Source: Choristocarpus tenellus KU-1152 (Eukaryota; Phaeophyceae). From it: 26,300 nucleotides of DNA. Below are positions 21,601-26,073 of the stretch, one piece after another. Numbering within the stretch: the stretch's first letter is position 1; each line of letters begins with the position of its first letter. The translations under genes and the position numbers were made by a program. The notes under the pieces are model-generated. The model saw only the letters and a program-made list of their open reading frames with translations, did not search any database and was not told where the DNA came from. The stretch lies in assembly GCA_964200185.2 (NCBI GenBank), contig CAXNAD020000168.1:1-26300 (forward strand), written 5' to 3'.

Positions 21601-23304
21601 ATCACTGTATGTGGTACTATTTTTCAAGTCAGTTGTGAGGAATAGCTCCGAGTGTGTGGTGTTGACTGTGTTGAATGATTACAGATTTGGTCATTTTAGG
21701 GGAGGCCTGCAAAAGCATGGTATGCTTGACTGAAGATAAATCAACTTTTGCCATAGATGTTATCTTACGTTACGTCTGCAGATGGTCCTCATTGTGCACC
21801 TTGCACAGCATCTCGGTATTGACATTATATTTGACAATTGTACACATGTCTGGCATCCCGTGAGCAGGTGGATGTGGACTTGCTGCACCAATGCACAGAG
21901 TACGAGGACACTAATGCAGACAGTCCTCACGTCAAGTACTTCTGGGAGGTATGAACTGAAACTTTTTTCAAGTGCCCTTGCAGAAGGAACAAACTGTGGT
22001 CTTTTACTTCTACTGACTACTCTGTCATCCAGGCCAATATTCATGACTACTTGTGTTGTGTTGCCTTCTTGTATTGCGCACATGATATGCTACGCCTCAA
22101 GTCACCCACGCTTTTTTTCTCCCCTCTTTTATCAGGTGATGCGTGAAATGCTCCCCAGTGAAAGGACAGCATTCCTGAGATTTGTATGGGCCCGTAGTCG
22201 CATGCCTCCTAGCACTAAGGACTTCCCCACAACCTTCAAGATTCAGGTGTGTGTGCGGTGTGAGCTGATATGGTGAGTAAAATGGGACTTTGTAGGGCAC
22301 CTCTGAGTCATCATGGGGGAGGAACCTTTTTTGTTGTTTTGACAGGTCGTCCCTCAAATGTAAGGAAACAGATCTTTGTTCATGAGAGTTCACAGCATAT
22401 TGCATTCCACTCGTATTTAATGTGCTCTTAAGAAATTATGTTGGAATTATGCTGATATGATGTAACTGAGAGATACCACTTAAGAGGTAGTGCTTAATGT
22501 TGTTTTGAGCAGTGCGGAAGACACTTTTGGTTTTTGATGTTTTCATGCCTAATCTTCCCTTGTATGGTCACAGTCACACCCTTCCACAGGGGATAAACCG
22601 CATTTGAAGCTTTTGCATGGTCTATGCTGAAATTGACTCTTCTCTTTGATGGTTTCACTCAGCACTTAGCCTGGGAAGTAGATGAGGGAAGACTCATACT
22701 TGTCTCTAATTAGACAAGTATGAGTCTTCTCCGTATCAGTATATCATGATCAGCAATAATTTTTGAGTGTGGGGTGTTAGATGGGATGACTACTGTAGGT
22801 CAGAGATAAAACAAAGGGCAAAGCACAGACTTGTGTTCAAATAGTTTCTTGCGTATTGTGGTAAATGCTATGGAGCTTCCCTTTGTGATGACTGGAGTTT
22901 CAGTGATTCTTCAACTTGCTGTAGAATATACTAGAGCATCTTCCACCCTGTTCCACACTCCGCCAGGTCATGGTGATGAAGATAGAAAAAAAAAACGCAA
23001 TGAAATATGCATGCAGGAGACAAGAAGTGGTTGTGATATATGTTGCCATGCACTCTTGTTCATTTTCATTCTGTTGCTTCCTTCATTGTTGTTGTCTTTC
23101 CTTGTGCAGGCACCTGTGGGTGGGGCCAAGGAGCACCCTGATGACTATCTCCCACATGCACAAACATGTTTCTTCTCGCTTAGTCTTCCAGTGTACTCCA
23201 GCAAGGAGCAACTGAGGAAGAAACTTCTGTTTGCAATCAAAAACTCCCCCAACATGGATGCTGATGTACGCCTTCACAATGCTGAGGGCTGGGCGGATAC
23301 ATAG
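193..23304 (+). CDS. Giant HECT-type E3 ubiquitin ligase (UBA-UBA-SPRY-helical-MIB/HERC2-like-SPRY-HECT), 5'-partial, 34 exons traced
   Basis: HECT E3 ligases accept ubiquitin from an E2 onto a C-lobe cysteine and pass it to substrate lysines. I see two UBA domains with the MEMGFP signature, two SPRY domains, a MIB/HERC2-like segment and a full HECT domain of about 374 residues ending in LPHAQTCFFSLSLPVYSS and a short tail. Exons were joined by GT-AG (one GC-AG) sites. Phases agree throughout exons 1-8 (about 593 codons) and exons 9-34 (2,122 codons plus stop). The one break is the 2.9-kb intron 4002-6867, where an exon is probably missing. The start codon lies upstream of the window, so total length is unknown. 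The architecture recalls HERC1/HECTD4-like large HECT ligases, but I cannot assign orthology and give no symbol. Exact exon edges are inferred from sequence only; the HECT assignment is firm. Confidence 0.92.
440..524 (+). repeat. Coding poly-G / poly-Gly low-complexity tract
   Basis: G runs are broken only by AA, C and A bases, and end in 35 consecutive Gs at 490-524. They encode glycine repeats with a few Lys/Arg/Ala. The tract has clear G-quadruplex potential on the coding strand. Copy number here is prone to slippage and to sequencing error. Confidence 0.95.
919..1050 (+). CDS. Exon 2: UBA domain 1
   Basis: The translation carries MMEMGFPKEWCEVALRRCGN and then a helix ending in FEHSHDMDQILATEQ. 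This is a three-helix UBA domain, a ubiquitin-binding fold, with the MGFP loop. I chose 919 over an in-frame acceptor at 895 because AAAVGQ|MMEMGFP restores the normal UBA helix-1 spacing and the 919 site has the better pyrimidine tract. The donor is CAG|gtgcga and the phase is 0 at both ends. Confidence 0.88.
1170..1243 (+). CDS. Exon 3: linker between the two UBA domains
   Basis: The acceptor is ttgttgcag and the donor AAAG|gtaaac. The exon encodes an Ala-rich helical linker (AADAHAAVANRGGQ, then AMRSLE) and ends in phase 2. That phase matches exon 4, giving a Ser across the junction. Confidence 0.85.
1244..1598 (+). other. Intron 3 (355 nt)
   Basis: AT-rich, no feature recognised. A weak alternative acceptor-like AG lies near 1560. 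Confidence 0.7.
1599..1944 (+). CDS. Exon 4: UBA domain 2 and acidic linker
   Basis: UBA-2 reads IKQLMEMGFPPSWCTKALAA, followed by NHNNVDAALTWILSHGEAL. It is similar to UBA-1 in the MEMGFP core and the following W. An acidic, Gly/Glu-rich, probably disordered linker follows and ends at EFRKDLTVEG before the donor GGG|gtaagg. The acceptor atttacag gives the required phase 2 entry. Confidence 0.9.
2072..2126 (+). CDS. Exon 5: start of SPRY domain 1
   Basis: A short 55-nt exon encoding GGFASVGCRGCLLSEG, the strand just before the WYYE core of SPRY-1. The acceptor is gtgcag and the donor GAAG|gtgagt. The phase 1 exit fits exon 6. Confidence 0.85.
2360..2507 (+). CDS. Exon 6: SPRY domain 1, first half
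   Basis: Encodes KWYYEATLKTAGCMQLGWSD and then GVGDGPHSWAYDGWRQYR. The W-Y-Y-E, M-Q-L-G-W and S-W-A-Y-D-G motifs are typical of SPRY domains of the HERC1/RYR type. The acceptor is ccaacag and the donor ACAG|gtaata. Confidence 0.93.
2508..3201 (+). other. Intron 6 (694 nt) carrying an inverted repeat
   Basis: This intron interrupts SPRY-1. Much of it is an imperfect inverted repeat (2636-2970, described separately). The 3' end is the pyrimidine-rich tract ttcccctctttcag. Confidence 0.8.
2636..2970. repeat. Imperfect inverted repeat, arms about 150 bp, loop about 38 bp
   Basis: The left arm (about 2636-2781) read in reverse complement matches the right arm (about 2820-2970). The inner part is strongest: tcaggaagtattccttcaat on one side against tcaggaagtgttcctttaat on the other. 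The match continues through a shared TAGAATC-GCTT-TGCT block to CTTCTT at the outer ends. By eye about three quarters of positions match, with small indels. It may be two opposed copies of one mobile-element fragment or a MITE-like foldback. Confidence 0.8.
3202..3667 (+). CDS. Exon 7: SPRY domain 1, second half, plus linker
   Basis: Encodes GDVVGCAIDLDHGTMSFTLN, then GLYPCASFNRRECLQFNFGS, the canonical second half of a SPRY domain with the D-V-V-G-C and F-T-L-N-G strands. The remainder (KRIENYKTLVKRLVDAGGDG and a polar stretch) is an unassigned linker. The donor is GAG|gtaagc, phase 0. Confidence 0.93.
3907..4001 (+). CDS. Exon 8: linker after SPRY-1
   Basis: Encodes VGREGFIWHTRFFRPDGDVG and a Ser/Gly-rich end. 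The acceptor is ccccag. The best donor is CTGG|gtgcgt at 4001, leaving phase 2, which does not fit the phase 0 start of the next recognised exon. A weaker donor at 4005 (TGC|gtgttt) would restore phase. Confidence 0.75.
4527..4750 (+). repeat. Dispersed repeat, copy A
   Basis: Starts near TTTTAGAGGGTACGA and shares ordered blocks with 26074-26300: CCATTTGGGGCTT, TGACATTTT, AGGTAAAATGTATAC, AACAAGGATATTGACACTT, then a CCAAAATT-like block and a final CCCAAATGG / GCGCGG-like end. The copies diverge by roughly a quarter, with indels. No terminal repeats or target duplications are clear. Unknown family, probably a mobile-element fragment. Confidence 0.8.
4595..4632. repeat. Stem-loop inside repeat copy A
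   Basis: CATTTTGCCTACTCCGAA pairs with TTCAGAATAGGTAAAATG: 15 Watson-Crick pairs, one GU and two mismatches, around a very short loop. The same position in copy B also folds. Confidence 0.65.
6868..7313 (+). CDS. Exon 9: helical middle region, start
   Basis: Begins after atttcag with DPSLFPFAPILGHSESSRSQ. An Ala-rich helical stretch and a Gly-rich insertion (GGGTGQPGAG) follow, then a helix pair (DRLMDLSCDLCVLYARRTVL). No named domain is recognised. The pattern suggests armadillo/HEAT-like repeats as in other large HECT ligases. The donor is AGAG|gtgaga, phase 2. Confidence 0.88.
7489..7801 (+). CDS. Exon 10: helical middle region
   Basis: Enters with G to complete an Arg codon (QQR|PFTLMNL). 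It encodes amphipathic helices such as ATSLLIRLVTLVSAES and YLLQSLATFVAMQ, consistent with an alpha-solenoid. The acceptor is caacccag and the donor GCAG|gtatga. Confidence 0.88.
7802..8298 (+). other. Intron 10 (497 nt)
   Basis: AT-rich intron between the helical-region exons. No other feature seen. Confidence 0.7.
8299..8571 (+). CDS. Exon 11: basic low-complexity insertion then helices
   Basis: Starts IIAAAGRGSTYLGG and runs through a Ser/Gly/Arg-rich, probably disordered stretch (RLSGKHSRSSRHGRNI). It returns to structured sequence (NPSLALVTWITSVLLGGD). Phase 0 at both ends; the donor is GAG|gtgagt. Confidence 0.85.
8739..8882 (+). CDS. Exon 12: helical middle region
   Basis: Starts after ttctcag at 8738. 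It encodes TWVCGLSSADMNLKLTAFSV, then ILQGLVFCHDGAPPPED and a charged end. Phase 0 at both ends joins exons 11 and 13 exactly. A nested acceptor at 8803 would give the wrong phase with exon 11, which is why I prefer 8739. Confidence 0.8.
9181..9321 (+). CDS. Exon 13: helical middle region
   Basis: Encodes a charged stretch KDKARRRRVMDYLDKLPVTR and a helix ending in SRYVQ. The acceptor is tcctcag and the donor TCAG|gtaccc, phase 0 at both ends. Confidence 0.87.
9322..10412 (+). other. Intron 13 (1.09 kb)
   Basis: AT-rich, no exon or repeat recognised. Exons 13 and 14 join in phase without anything between. Confidence 0.65.
10413..10661 (+). CDS. Exon 14: end of helical region and start of MIB/HERC2-like module
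   Basis: Encodes ALVELSITIRLSQDSVSLD, a Pro-rich stretch (MLPPPPPERV) and FCHEWDSGLVMSDEGWELWS ending VVKQ. With exon 15 this reads VVKQ|GPDW, resembling the V-V-R-G-P-D-W start of MIB/HERC2 domains. The donor is CAG|gtagga. Confidence 0.87.
10662..11927 (+). other. Intron 14 (1.27 kb)
   Basis: AT-rich intron inside the MIB/HERC2-like module. On the minus strand an exon-like open stretch lies at 11342-11472 (separate entry). No other feature seen. Confidence 0.65.
11342..11472 (-). pseudogene. Minus-strand exon-like fragment, unknown
   Basis: Read on the minus strand, an acceptor-like tggttgtttcag precedes an open stretch including LTRYLDNFAAWEEKRWRITA and ending AKG-like at a GAAG|gtgttc donor-like site; a stop follows at 11327-11329. 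The composition looks protein-like, but no further exon is visible on either side. It may be an old gene or mobile-element fragment, or chance. Confidence 0.25.
11928..12494 (+). CDS. Exon 15: MIB/HERC2-like module split by an acidic insertion
   Basis: Begins GPDWSSAYANP, continues with more than 100 mostly acidic, low-complexity residues, and resumes with VGTVEEIISWEG, RRVRWPDN, DYRWGGEGCLDLVHVEV. The G-T-V-E-x-I, V-R-W and Y-R-x-G-x-x-G-x-x-D-L pattern is that of MIB/HERC2 domains, substrate-binding modules of Mind bomb and HERC2. The acceptor is ggtaaag and the donor TCAG|gtgata, phase 0. Confidence 0.87.
12617..12748 (+). CDS. Exon 16: unassigned module
   Basis: Encodes ESVAAKHGFGAVMTYGVLLR and a polar end. 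Phase 0 at both ends; acceptor ttggcag, donor CATA|gtaagc. No domain is recognised. Confidence 0.82.
12749..13321 (+). other. Intron 16 (573 nt)
   Basis: AT-rich. Contains the telomere-like ccaaccctaaccct near 13116 and ends in a T-rich tract before tgtag. Nothing else seen. Confidence 0.7.
13322..13512 (+). CDS. Exon 17: second small beta-rich module
   Basis: Encodes AFEGVLEWPDFCAAARVVGL then RWADGTLEFREESLL. The WPDF, R-V-V-G and W-A-D-G-T patterns look like another SH3-like/MIB-type beta module, though not enough to name it. The acceptor is tttgtag and the donor TGGG|gtgagt, phase 2. Confidence 0.85.
13513..14242 (+). other. Intron 17 (730 nt)
   Basis: AT-rich, no feature recognised. Confidence 0.65.
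14243..14366 (+). CDS. Exon 18: continuation of the beta-rich module
   Basis: Encodes WLARFGDDAWRSDTVYRLTL and a Gly-rich end (LEGGHQLCG). The acceptor gcatacag completes a Gly codon with the GG of exon 17. The donor is GGG|gtgagc, phase 0. Confidence 0.85.
14367..14731 (+). other. Intron 18 (365 nt)
   Basis: Nothing recognised. A gattcgaacc motif near 14534 is not a tRNA (see rejected list). Confidence 0.65.
14732..14947 (+). CDS. Exon 19: SPRY domain 2, first part
   Basis: Encodes a leader (SFSYSVPMGVHEVMVTGDMR), then GTVYGTVGFSRGVHYWE. The F-S-R-G-V-H-Y-W-E motif is the classic first strand of a SPRY domain. The acceptor is gatggcag and the donor GAG|gtaatg, phase 0. Confidence 0.9.
14948..15304 (+). 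other. Intron 19 (357 nt)
   Basis: AT-rich with a T run near 15178-15188. Nothing else seen. Confidence 0.7.
15305..15480 (+). CDS. Exon 20: SPRY domain 2, middle
   Basis: Encodes VKVVQGEPGCIFIGVAEKP, then GLGFVNYRATYHNNNERVYG and DHFH. The I-F-I-G-V-A strand and the following loop suit a SPRY core. The donor is ACAG|gtgaag, phase 2. Confidence 0.9.
15661..15782 (+). CDS. Exon 21: SPRY domain 2, end
   Basis: Encodes GDTVGVRLDMEKGTLSFFLD, then the GMKYGAHV strand and AFENLAG. It matches the G-D-x-V-G-V-x-L-D and L-S-F-F-L-D-G SPRY motifs. The acceptor atgacctcag completes a Ser codon (HFH-S-GD). The donor is GCAG|gtgcgt, phase 1. Confidence 0.92.
15783..16855 (+). other. Intron 21 (1.07 kb)
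   Basis: AT-rich, without recognised exons. Just upstream of its acceptor lies a telomere-like motif, cctaaccctaaccctaat, near 16827-16844. Confidence 0.65.
16856..17493 (+). CDS. Exon 22: SPRY-2 tail and unassigned C-terminal extension
   Basis: The largest exon. It opens GGRPKLKPRTFFPTFGFRKN, a typical end of a SPRY region with a F-F-P-x-x-G-F-like strand. It continues with SWNRWRSGRWHRITTRAQSG and LLLGLRAPVFAGDRVRLSV, a likely beta-rich module of unknown type. The acceptor is tactcag and the donor GAG|gtgagt. Confidence 0.9.
17622..17779 (+). CDS. Exon 23: unassigned region
   Basis: Encodes a Trp-containing stretch (SVAWCWSQNDIDGMELLERA), then a Lys/Pro-rich piece (IPKWVKDIPLNPVAQFKGC). 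The acceptor is atctgcag and the donor GCAG|gtgtgt. The phase 2 exit fits exon 24 (R|LQLVYSDG). Confidence 0.85.
17780..18085 (+). other. Intron 23 (306 nt) with a short direct duplication
   Basis: Contains two 25-nt copies of an AATGTAAGTA...CATTTTTTTGC block at 17812-17836 and 17859-17883, differing at four positions. Confidence 0.7.
18086..18262 (+). CDS. Exon 24: beta-rich module with GTTGWIS end
   Basis: Encodes LQLVYSDGAVIRDGVEIDTS, a charged segment (EAKERRVNSSN) and NHKGTTGWI. With exon 25 this reads GTTGWISERIRGG, reminiscent of SH3-like segments that precede HECT domains in large ligases. The acceptor is gggacag and the donor TCAG|gtaggt. Confidence 0.87.
18367..18805 (+). CDS. Exon 25: charged coiled-coil-like region
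   Basis: Encodes SERIRGGDEDLIVRRLPES, a charged helical stretch (LVDRLREWEASVRAHAEKHH) and an acidic patch (DENEEDQEGEDQN), ending in LTNELCDLFGQE. Probably helical or coiled coil. The acceptor is attccaactag. The donor AGAG|gtggga is phase 0. The frame stays open further, so a donor at 18840 is possible. Confidence 0.85.
18992..19255 (+). CDS. Exon 26: helical region preceding HECT
   Basis: Starts after gatggtctag with PHNLDFTRLYIALAGATG and contains ALRLLARVAVLRAFNDIISR, helices often seen before HECT domains of large E3s. The donor is GAG|gtttgt, phase 0. An internal acceptor (cttgcag before 19036) would give phase 1 and not fit exon 25. Confidence 0.82.
19389..19594 (+). CDS. Exon 27: pre-HECT region
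   Basis: Encodes EDWEKHTLGSGELVSTISS, a Gly/Ser-rich stretch and the basic helix GRRLRALRRLVFTHTKR. The acceptor is tatcgacag and the donor ACG|gtgaga, phase 2. Confidence 0.87.
19884..20151 (+). CDS. Exon 28: pre-HECT segment, ends at a GC donor
   Basis: Encodes SYWEGILVATSTATPLHHDE, then EVRLIRINRVRATPN and HLVFGQLHREMRSWPSSSF, ending QRRAFK. This is the usual lead-in to a HECT N-lobe (VFGQL, then RAFKV). The exon ends TTTAAG|gcaaga, a GC-AG intron donor. No usable GT donor exists before the in-frame stop TGA at 20161-20163. Confidence 0.9.
20152..20334 (+). other. GC-AG intron (183 nt)
   Basis: The donor is AAG|GCAAGA and the acceptor ttgttgttgcag|GTG. Joining them gives RAFK|VNFLGEGVNDYGGPY, exactly the conserved start of a HECT N-lobe, in phase 0. 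The rest of the donor matches the strong AG|GCAAG consensus known for GC introns. Confidence 0.88.
20335..20721 (+). CDS. Exon 29: HECT domain N-lobe
   Basis: Encodes VNFLGEGVNDYGGPYRAVFE (HECT signature F-x-G-E-x-x-x-D-x-G-G-P), then FIFNPGPAAISPVTQELAEF and GKMVGMAVRHGLQMGLDLP. The F-x-F-N-P and G-x-x-x-G-x-A strings mark the large N-lobe that binds the E2. The donor is AAG|gtattt. Confidence 0.96.
20991..21086 (+). CDS. Exon 30: HECT N-lobe insertion
   Basis: A 32-codon exon encoding ALERVIEKGCGQESKGFGAD and a polar end. The acceptor is tatccacag and the donor ACG|gtacgt, phase 0 at both ends. Confidence 0.85.
21267..21521 (+). CDS. Exon 31: HECT N-lobe
   Basis: Encodes EWEELSFTAHLSDGSQVPLK, then VKLDNWREFVQRSELCRLRE and AVLPVELFSIFTPKELERLV. 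The F-x-x-G-x-x-x-V-x-P-I/L-F-S-x-F-T-x-x-E-L-E pattern is diagnostic of HECT. The acceptor is acctctag and the donor GCAG|gtgggc. Confidence 0.95.
21522..21867 (+). other. Intron 31 (346 nt)
   Basis: AT-rich; nothing recognised. Confidence 0.7.
21868..21948 (+). CDS. Exon 32: HECT inter-lobe segment
   Basis: Encodes VDVDLLHQCTEYEDTNADSP and HVKYFWE, the conserved D-x-D-L-L...T-E-Y and F-W-E region of HECT. The acceptor is gtgagcag and the donor GAG|gtatga. Confidence 0.94.
22136..22246 (+). CDS. Exon 33: HECT C-lobe start
   Basis: Encodes VMREMLPSERTAFLRFVWAR, then SRMPPSTKDFPTTFKIQ. The F-L-R-F-V-W-A-R-S-R-M/L-P motif is typical of HECT. The acceptor is atcag and the donor TCAG|gtgtgt. 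Confidence 0.95.
22247..23109 (+). other. Intron 33 (863 nt) with a perfect hairpin
   Basis: The last intron, AT-rich, containing an 18-bp perfect inverted repeat at 22688-22729. It ends in a long T/C-rich tract before cttgtgcag. Confidence 0.8.
22688..22729. repeat. Perfect 18-bp inverted repeat, 6-nt loop
   Basis: Left arm GAAGACTCATACTTGTCT (22688-22705), loop CTAATT, right arm AGACAAGTATGAGTCTTC (22712-22729). The pairing is perfect. No flanking duplication was evident. Confidence 0.95.
23110..23304 (+). CDS. Exon 34: HECT C-lobe with catalytic Cys and stop
   Basis: Encodes EHPDDYLPHAQTCFFSLSLP, then VYSSKEQLRKKLLFAIKNSP and the tail DADVRLHNAEGWADT followed by TAG (23302-23304). The catalytic cysteine codon TGT is at 23167-23169, in the T-C-F-F motif. 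The tail after the lobe is of the usual short length. Confidence 0.96.
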   Translation, partial: APVGGAKEHPDDYLPHAQTCFFSLSLPVYSSKEQLRKKLLFAIKNSPNMDADVRLHNAEGWADT

Positions 23305-25684
23305 CGCTTTTCATAATTATGCATTGTTGTCATACCAACCACTTAAGATGTTGTTGGTGTCAACATAAATAAGCCCTTGAGGGGCGGATTAGGGTGGGGG
23401 GCATTATCAAGTTGAATTCTTTGTTTTTTGCTTATGGATTTTCTCATGAGGTAGCCTATTGCTTCCTATACATTCTGTTTTACTATCTACAGTGTGGAGT
23501 GGTTGAGTTGGCGTTATTTTCTCCCAAATGATTAGGTATGTATAGTGCATGTTAGGGTGATTGTCTCTCCCCATCTGTTGTTAATAAGGATGCAAGGGTA
23601 ATTCATTTGTGTGAATGAGCTGCACTTTGTCAGTTCATGTGAAGTATATATAATGTATGTTGGGGGTTGAAGCAACCATCATGCCATCATACCAAAGCAA
23701 CACAATGTCTGCTGTTGATATCTACACACTGCAAGAATTATACATCTCCCCCTGTACGCAGGGAGATCTATGACCACACCTGCATTTCGTTTGTAGCAAA
23801 CCAGACTGACACACTGGGAATAAAAAACTATGCAAATCCTTTTGTGCTCACAAAAATTTCCCATGGCTTGCATCGAAATCCTACACAGAGGGAGGTAGAT
23901 GCCCTGGTAAATCTAATACATTTATAAATCTAAGTATTACACTTTTGTGTTTTAGTGAAGTGGGTAAGGAGACGTGTTTAGTGTTGTGAATCATAGGGAA
24001 CCATCGAATCACAATGATGAAATAGTCAAATAATGGTTGACAATGAAATACTATGTCGGGTTGTACTATCCTGTTGAAATTTTCTCACGGAGCTCAGTGC
24101 TTCGCAAAGATTGCTTAAAAAAGAACATACCTAGCATATCAAAGGTTCTGGCCTACTTAGTTTATGGTTTGAAGCATTCACCCAACATTTCAATTCACAA
24201 AGGTAGTTACAGACATTCTTACTATTTTAGTTGGCATATAATAATAGTTGCATGAAATTTTAATGATTTTCTTTCACATCACCAAACTATGTGACCACAA
24301 CACTCTGTAGAATCTATCTTGTTGATACCACTCGAGAAGTATACAGGGAATCCGGTATTTGAGTTGTGGTAAATGCTTGATACATGTGTGTGTGCACTCT
24401 CTTTTTAGAAGGTCACCAAGTATGAACAGTTACCTTACAATATGTTACACTCATCATCAGCTGTAACGATTTTTGTCACTATCGTGACTAACTGATGATC
24501 GCAGCACCTTCAAAGCACCTCAGAAAGTGATATGTGTCATAACATAATAGTGGTGCTTTGGGGCACCTGTACATACAAAAAGTGCAGGTTCACCTGCAGG
24601 CACCAGAATCAGGCTATTATTTTCCAACTTGAAATAGGCAAGGATTGATGCTGTTAGTGTGGTAGCAAGGGTCAATCCACTTTATTCAGGCCTTCAGTAC
24701 CTGAGTTAAACGGTTTTGCTTGTTAGTGTTGAGTTTTTGTTGTTGCCAGTGCAACAACAGGAGGGTAGGTGCATGAACCTCATTGGGGCAATAGGCGGCA
24801 CTTGAGGTAGGTGTAGTCAGTATTTCGAGCGCTACTTAATGAATCACCTGCTGACATCGGAACATAGGGGGGGCTATTATCATATTGATTGGAGCGATGC
24901 AAGAGTGCATTGTTGTTGCTGGTAGTCGTGGCAAGTCCTTCAGGGGGAGGGGTCGATGTGCTTTCTTCAAAGTTTGAGCCTATTATTGAGAAGGTAGGCA
25001 GGATCAGACTATTTTTCGTTATAAGTCACCTTCCTTACCCTGTGCAATGTACCCTATTTCATTGCTCTATGTGCACAATAATGTATGGAAAATTGATGTT
25101 CCCCCTTTCCACACACACAGTATGAAACCATAATTCAGCAAAGGCTCGTTTTGTGTATGTACGCAATGCCATTTTTTTTACCTTTTGTTGGCATATGATT
25201 AAAATGCAACCCTGCCTACCTCTTAGTTGGTTTGACTCTCTACCACTTTCGCTTCTACTGTTATATTATTTTTGTCCATGGTGAGATACCTCGCCTGTAT
25301 GGAACGAGTTGGAACCACTGCCCATGAGAACAATGTGATGCTGCGTGGTTCTTTGGTCTCAAACCAAGGTTGATGATTGGTCTGTTCGATTAGTCTCTTC
25401 CAACTCTATAGGACAGTTGTCGTAAACTCTGTATGGGGTTAGAGAACAATCATTAGTGATCAAGTTATCATAACCTTTTATTAGTGATTAGATGTATGAG
25501 AACATTCTCATATAAACAATATTTATGATTTTGTGGGGTGCTGCATACCCCACTTAGCTTTAACCAATCACTCTACAGACATCAAGCAATTTCCCTGGGC
25601 TTATCACCTTCATTCTTTTGGATGATTTGGGCCATACTTTAACACAATATATTGAACCTTAGGTTTCTAACCCATCATTTCATC
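23305..25684 (+). other. 3' UTR and intergenic sequence
   Basis: The beginning must be the 3' UTR of the ligase. No canonical AATAAA lies close to the stop. One occurs at 23819-23824, some 515 nt downstream. A modest open stretch at 23667-23927 has no recognisable homology. Otherwise AT-rich; no gene seen. Confidence 0.55.
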
Positions 25685-25975
25685 ATGTCTTCACATGGAG
25701 ATGAGATTCTACCTGTTCCTCCTGCGGGCGCATCTGTTCAATAATTCCGGCAGCTTATTATGGCGATGGTAGCGGATCTGTCAAGAAACGTTGGTAATCT
25801 CATGTTGCAGTCTGATAGAGTTGGCGACAGAAATCATACCATCGTCCAGGCAACTGTGCCCAGAACACCGCCTCCAGCTGTGCACGTACCAGTCAAAGTG
25901 GATCCTCGGACTACTGGGACTGGCAAAGGCGTTTCATCGTGCATTGTTGATATACCCACTGCCTGGGTGTGTTGA
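25685..25975 (+). pseudogene. Decayed gag-like reading frame (retroelement remnant)
   Basis: From ATG at 25685 the frame reads MSSHGDEILPVPPAGASVQ, stops at TAA (25742-25744), and continues in the same frame with MVADLSRNVGNLMLQSDRVG, a Pro/Val stretch (PPPAVHVPVKVDP) and a stop at 25973-25975. The Pro/Ala start, helical middle and VPVKVDP turn resemble the beginning of plant and protist Ty3-type gag proteins. I cannot confirm this, and no LTR or primer binding site is visible. Confidence 0.35.
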
Positions 25976-26073
25976 AAAGTGAAAGACCAGTTAGTCAAGA
26001 ACGCTTCAACGAGAAACTTCTCTCGGATGTCTTCAGTGCAAATGATATCTGGATGTCCGAAGAGAGTGAAAGT

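Noticed and set aside
23667-23927. Open stretch downstream of the ligase as a separate gene
   Set aside because: No recognised motif, no clear partner exons, and length not unusual for chance; left as unassigned flank.
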